Assembly: GCA_964459445.1 (NCBI GenBank)
Contig: CAYWMP010000053.1
Span: 1-31,710, forward strand
Source: CAYWMP01 sp964459445
Lineage (GTDB): Bacteria; Desulfobacterota; DSM-4660; Desulfatiglandales; HGW-15
Direction of reading: 5' to 3'
Length of the DNA stretch: 31,710 bases
Part shown: piece by piece, positions 31,482-31,710 of the stretch
Position numbering within the stretch: the first letter of the stretch is position 1
Layout: each line of letters opens with the position of its first letter
The notes under the pieces: model-generated
What the model saw: only the letters and a program-made list of their open reading frames with translations
What the model was told of the DNA's origin: nothing
Databases searched by the model: none
Made by a program: the position numbers and the translations under genes

Positions 31482-31710
31482 ATGGACCTTACAGAACTAC
31501 AAAAAAAGGTGATTGAATTTCGAGAAGAGAGGGATTGGGCTCAATATCACAACCCGAAGGATCTGGCTATCTCCCTTTCCCTTGAAGCTGCTGAACTGTT
31601 GGAGGTCTTTCAATGGAAAGATGCAGAGGCTGTTGAAGCGATAAAGAACGATGCCGCGGGGCGTGAGAAAGTAAAGGAGGAACTCGGCGATATTCTTATT
31701 TATGCCCTGA
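31482..31710 (+). CDS. MazG-like nucleotide pyrophosphohydrolase (partial)
   Basis: The first 76 codons run off the window. MDLTELQKKVIEFREERDW, then ISLSLEAAELLEVFQW (the E-x-x-E half of the metal site) and KEELGDILIYAL (E-x-x-D) are the all-alpha NTP pyrophosphohydrolase signature. Such enzymes hydrolyse (d)NTPs or damaged nucleotides to NMP and pyrophosphate and are often found in phage-defence or housecleaning contexts. It follows the methyltransferase by ~190 nt. The ATG at 31482 has only a poor upstream site. Confidence 0.85.
   Translation, partial: MDLTELQKKVIEFREERDWAQYHNPKDLAISLSLEAAELLEVFQWKDAEAVEAIKNDAAGREKVKEELGDILIYAL

Overview
The window looks like part of an anaerobic, metabolically flexible bacterial genome, most likely a Desulfobacterota (former Deltaproteobacteria) member. 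The support is indirect: a glycyl radical enzyme, a cytidylate-kinase-like / GYD-domain stress-type cluster, a class III cyclase, many single genes separated by repeat-rich spacers, and a mosaic of AT-rich and GC-rich genes. Two short runs of N (23273-23284 and 24582-24591) show that this is a scaffolded assembly, probably a metagenome bin. No rRNA, tRNA, CRISPR array, integrase or complete insertion sequence was seen.

Layout, left part (1-12.2 kb). The window opens on the last 17 codons of a CHAT-domain protein. Then come a class III adenylate cyclase fused to a TM2 membrane domain, an unrecognised acidic coiled-coil-like protein, a DUF4143-type ATPase with a fossil ORF6N fragment on its tail, a membrane-anchored ankyrin-repeat protein, a Tat-exported metallophosphoesterase, an AT-rich SAM methyltransferase, a Tat/lipoprotein metallo-beta-lactamase-fold hydrolase, a convergent secreted M28-like protein, an MDR-type oxidoreductase and an ORF6N-domain protein.

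Middle (12.2-20 kb). A HigBA-like toxin-antitoxin pair sits behind a perfect 16-bp palindrome. A GYD-domain gene and a 98-residue conserved-looking protein are each preceded by a tiny ORF encoding nearly the same peptide (pattern MxxxLKMxLP). A cytidylate-kinase-like protein, an antisense ABM-domain monooxygenase-like protein, and a glycyl radical enzyme without a visible activase follow. A YhcG/DUF1016 nuclease gene is flanked by ~50-nt direct repeats.

Right part (20-31.7 kb). A secreted caspase-fold (C14) protein with a peptidoglycan-binding domain precedes an apparent ATP-dependent restriction or defence operon. This operon contains a PLD-nuclease/SNF2-like helicase fusion (interrupted by both assembly gaps), an overlapping AlbA_2/GHKL ATP-binding protein with an in-frame 12-nt tandem repeat, and a large Eco57I-type adenine methyltransferase carrying one frameshift and one in-frame TAG. 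A MazG-like pyrophosphohydrolase runs off the right edge.

The spacers are as notable as the genes. A hairpin element ending in CGGGG-TTTTGT occurs four times (one copy degraded), always on the + strand 85-235 nt ahead of a + strand gene. Short motifs of the type TTGACCCTTTAT / CTGACCCTGTTTC lie just ahead of several start codons. The copy at 22.7 kb has a strong upstream promoter and could be a small RNA.
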